DNA of 64,000 nucleotides. It comes from Hymenobacter artigasi (lineage in GTDB: Bacteria; Bacteroidota; Bacteroidia; Cytophagales; Hymenobacteraceae). The DNA is taken from contig NZ_JAAVTK010000011.1 of the NCBI RefSeq assembly GCF_012275535.1, positions 1-64,000 of the forward strand, written 5' to 3'. Every line of letters starts with the position of its first letter. Position 1 is the first letter of the stretch. The translations under genes were made by a program, and so were the position numbers. A model generated the notes under the pieces. It was given only the letters and a program-made list of their open reading frames with translations, searched no databases and was not told the DNA's origin. Shown here piece by piece: positions 61,589 through 64,000 of the stretch.

Positions 61589-63856
61589 ATGCGTCAACTT
61601 CCCTTTGCTGCCAGCCGCCGGCTGACTGGTTTTCTGGCCACGCTCGGCCTGGCTTTCACCCTGCTTCCCACCCCTGGCATGGCCCAAACTACTGCTTCCA
61701 GCGCCACGCCGACTTCGGCCCGCGCCAACCAGCCGGCGCTGCTGGCGCCCTGGGCGGGGGGCCACGGCGGCGTGCCGGCTTTTGATAAAGTGAAGGTGGC
61801 CGATTTCAAGCCCGCGCTCGAAGCCGCGATGGCGGAGAACCTGGCCGAAATCAACGCCATTGCCAACAACCCGGCGGCCCCCACGTTTGAGAACACCATT
61901 GCCGCGATGGAGCGCAGCGGCCAGACCCTGACCCGCGTATCGGCGATATATGACATCTGGAGCGGCACGCTGAACGATGCCGCTTTCAGTGCCGTGGAAA
62001 CTGAGATGGCGCCCAAGCTGGCCGCGTTCAGCGACCAGATTACGCAGAACGCGGCCCTGTTTAAGCGCATCGAGGCCGTGTATAACGCGCCCGCTACCAA
62101 GAAGCTGACGCCGGAGCAGCAGCGGCTGGTGGAAGTGGACTACAAGCAGTTTGTGCGGGCGGGCGCGAAGCTGAATGCCACCGCCAAGGCCCGGGTTTCG
62201 GCCATCAATCAGCAGCTGGCGGGGCTGTTCACCAATTTCTCACAGAACGTGCTGGCCGATGAGGCCGACTCGGTGCTGGTGCTGAAAACCGACAAGGACC
62301 TGGGCGGGCTGCCGGTTTCGCTGCGCGACGCGGCCAAAACCACGGCCGGCACCCGCAAGATTGCGGCGGTGGGCGTGATTACCAATACCCGCTCCAGTAT
62401 CGACCCGTTCCTGACGTACTCGGACCAGCGCGGGCTGCGCGAGAAGGCTTGGCGCATGTTCACGAACCGGGGCGACAACGGCGGTGCCCACGACAACAAC
62501 GCCCTCATCACCCAGATTCTGCAGCTGCGGGCCGAGCGGGCCAAGCTGCTGGGCTACGCCACCCATGCCCACCTGCGCCTCGACAACACGATGGCCAAAA
62601 CCCCGGAAGCCGCCATGCAGCTCATGGAGCAGGTGTGGAAGCCCGCCGTGGCCCGCGAGCACGAAGAAGTGGCCGACATGCTGGCCCTGGCCAAAAAAGA
62701 AGGCGCCCCCGCCAACTTCAAAATAGAGCCCTGGGACTACCGCTACTACGCCGAGAAGGTGCGCAAGGCCCGCTACGACCTCGACCAGAACGAGGTGAAG
62801 CAGTACCTGCAGCTGGATAAAATGCGCGAGGGCATGTTCTGGGTGGCCGGCGAGCTGTTCAACTTCGCCTTCGTGCCCGTGACTGATGTGCCCGTTTACC
62901 ACCCCGACGTGAAGGTGTGGCAGGTGAACGACAAAACCACCGGCAAGCAAATCGGCCTCTGGTACTTCGACCCCTACGCCCGGCCAGGCAAAAACTCGGG
63001 CGCGTGGATGAACGCCTACCGCAACCAAGAGCGCATGGACGGCAAGGCCGTAACCACCATCGTATCGAACAACTCGAACTTCGTGAAGGGCACGCCCGGC
63101 GAGCCGGTGCTCATTTCCTGGACCGATGCCACCACGCTGTTCCACGAGTTCGGCCACGCCCTGCACGGGCTGTCGAGCAACGTGACCTACCCCACCCTTT
63201 CGGGTACCAACGTGGTGCGCGACTACGTGGAATTCCCGTCGCAGCTGCTGGAAAACTGGCTGGCTACGCCCGAGGTGCTCAATAAATTTGCGCTGCACTA
63301 CCAGACCGGCCAGCCCATTCCGGCGGCGCTGGTGGCCCGTATCGACAAGGCCAGCTCCTTCAACGAAGGCTTTGCTACCACCGAGTTTCTGGCCAGCGCC
63401 CTCATCGACATGAAACTGCACCTGGCCGGCGGACAGAAGATTGACCCTGACAAGTTTGAGCGCGAAACCCTGGCCAGCTTGGGCATGCCCTCCGAGCTGG
63501 TGATGCGCCACCGCACGCCGCAGTTTTCGCACGTTTTCTCTTCGGATGGCTACTCGGCGGGGTACTACTCCTACCTGTGGTCGGTGGTGCTGGCGGCCGA
63601 TGCTTTCAGCGCCTTCACCGAAGCCGGCGGGCCGTATGATAAGGCCGTGGCCGCCCGCCTGCGCAAAAACGTCTTCACCGTGGGCAACACCGTGGACCCG
63701 GCCGCCGGCTACCGCGCCTTCCGGGGTCGTGACCCGAAGATTGACGCGCTCATGAAGCAGCGGGGCTTTCCGATGGCCGAAGCCAAAGCCGGCGGCAAGC
63801 CGGGCCCCGGCAAGCCGGCGGATGTGCCGCCCAGGATGCCGGTTCAACATAAGTAG
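61589..63856 (+). CDS. M3-family metallopeptidase, peptidyl-dipeptidase Dcp-like
   Basis: A 755-residue exported peptidase of the thimet-oligopeptidase family. A signal peptide (FLATLGLAFTLLPTPGMAQ) is followed by the long helical N-terminal half. The zinc site HEFGHALHGL starts at His519, with a Glu ligand in a SFNEGFATTEF helix further on. WYFDPYARPGKNSGAWM and HVFSSDGYSAGYYSYLW are typical of Dcp. It should trim dipeptides from exported oligopeptides in the periplasm. A proline/glycine-rich tail of about 30 residues ends it. ATG at 61589. Confidence 0.95.
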   Translation: MRQLPFAASRRLTGFLATLGLAFTLLPTPGMAQTTASSATPTSARANQPALLAPWAGGHGGVPAFDKVKVADFKPALEAAMAENLAEINAIANNPAAPTFENTIAAMERSGQTLTRVSAIYDIWSGTLNDAAFSAVETEMAPKLAAFSDQITQNAALFKRIEAVYNAPATKKLTPEQQRLVEVDYKQFVRAGAKLNATAKARVSAINQQLAGLFTNFSQNVLADEADSVLVLKTDKDLGGLPVSLRDAAKTTAGTRKIAAVGVITNTRSSIDPFLTYSDQRGLREKAWRMFTNRGDNGGAHDNNALITQILQLRAERAKLLGYATHAHLRLDNTMAKTPEAAMQLMEQVWKPAVAREHEEVADMLALAKKEGAPANFKIEPWDYRYYAEKVRKARYDLDQNEVKQYLQLDKMREGMFWVAGELFNFAFVPVTDVPVYHPDVKVWQVNDKTTGKQIGLWYFDPYARPGKNSGAWMNAYRNQERMDGKAVTTIVSNNSNFVKGTPGEPVLISWTDATTLFHEFGHALHGLSSNVTYPTLSGTNVVRDYVEFPSQLLENWLATPEVLNKFALHYQTGQPIPAALVARIDKASSFNEGFATTEFLASALIDMKLHLAGGQKIDPDKFERETLASLGMPSELVMRHRTPQFSHVFSSDGYSAGYYSYLWSVVLAADAFSAFTEAGGPYDKAVAARLRKNVFTVGNTVDPAAGYRAFRGRDPKIDALMKQRGFPMAEAKAGGKPGPGKPADVPPRMPVQHK

Positions 63857-63883
63857 CCGAGCGTCGGTCAGTGCTTATCACAG

Positions 63884-63913
63884 GAAAGCCCCGTTATTGG
63901 GGCTTTCTTTTTG
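63884..63913 (+). terminator. Intrinsic terminator of the M3 peptidase gene
   Basis: The stem GAAAGCCCC/GGGGCTTTC with a six-base loop is followed by TTTTT. The last 87 bases of the window show no gene. Confidence 0.85.
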
Positions 63914-64000
63914 CCACTTTGCTGTCCATTGTAGAGTGCAGGGCCTGCCTCCTGCTTCGCAACTAAAGCAACCTACCCCGGCCAAACGCCGACCTTTCGC

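Overview
The window looks like chromosomal DNA of a GC-rich member of the Bacteroidota, most likely a Hymenobacter-type Cytophagales organism. I judge this from the first 51 bases (the 5' end of a 16S rRNA gene of Bacteroidota type), many TAnnTTTG promoter boxes, two SusC/SusD pairs, two proteins with type IX secretion (T9SS) C-terminal signals, and outer-membrane biogenesis genes (lpxB, hldD). The genus is an inference; no database was searched.

Layout. 1-950: start of a leftward rRNA operon with three tandem promoters. 957-6010 (leftward): purA, a STAS protein overlapping a Fur-family regulator, a CHY zinc-finger protein and a RelA/SpoT enzyme. 6215-10084 (rightward): tRNA-Leu(UAG), trigger factor, clpP and clpX, a protein-folding and proteolysis block. 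10187-10660: an AT-rich orphan gene. 10809-19018 (leftward): a large T9SS metalloprotease, then lpxB, a pterin synthase, and a metal/cobalamin ABC permease with its binding lipoprotein. 19097-25558: hldD, an FAD protein, an oxidoreductase, a rhomboid protease and small proteins. 25769-42710: a glycosidase-like protein, two head-to-head SusCD systems, a NagB/PIG-L fusion and a NagX-like membrane protein, which together suggest amino-sugar glycan use. 42901-49567: proC, an acyl-CoA synthetase and a GH3/beta-lactamase fusion. 50127-51377: a T9SS cargo gene whose passenger half is AT-rich. 51472-54795: a two-component system flanked by genes for histidine-rich secreted peptides. 54821-63856: an outer-membrane barrel, a lipoprotein, two DUF885 peptidase paralogues, another barrel protein and an M3 peptidase.

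The most interesting unit is 51472-54795. An OmpR-family regulator and histidine kinase lie between three small secreted His-rich proteins. The operator-promoter before the first His-rich gene is repeated, with a 21-base identity and the same geometry, two bases after the kinase stop codon and before the other two. This looks like a compact self-regulated system for buffering metal or acid at the cell envelope. Its function is inferred from architecture only.

The second notable theme is intergenic repeats. At least four families of long palindromes and six short-word arrays occupy most gaps between genes. Palindrome arms within a copy match almost perfectly while the sequence drifts between copies. 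Such hairpins lie at both SusC-SusD junctions and at one SusD-lipoprotein junction. Word arrays supply the stop, start or last codons of several genes between 16.4 and 18.2 kb.
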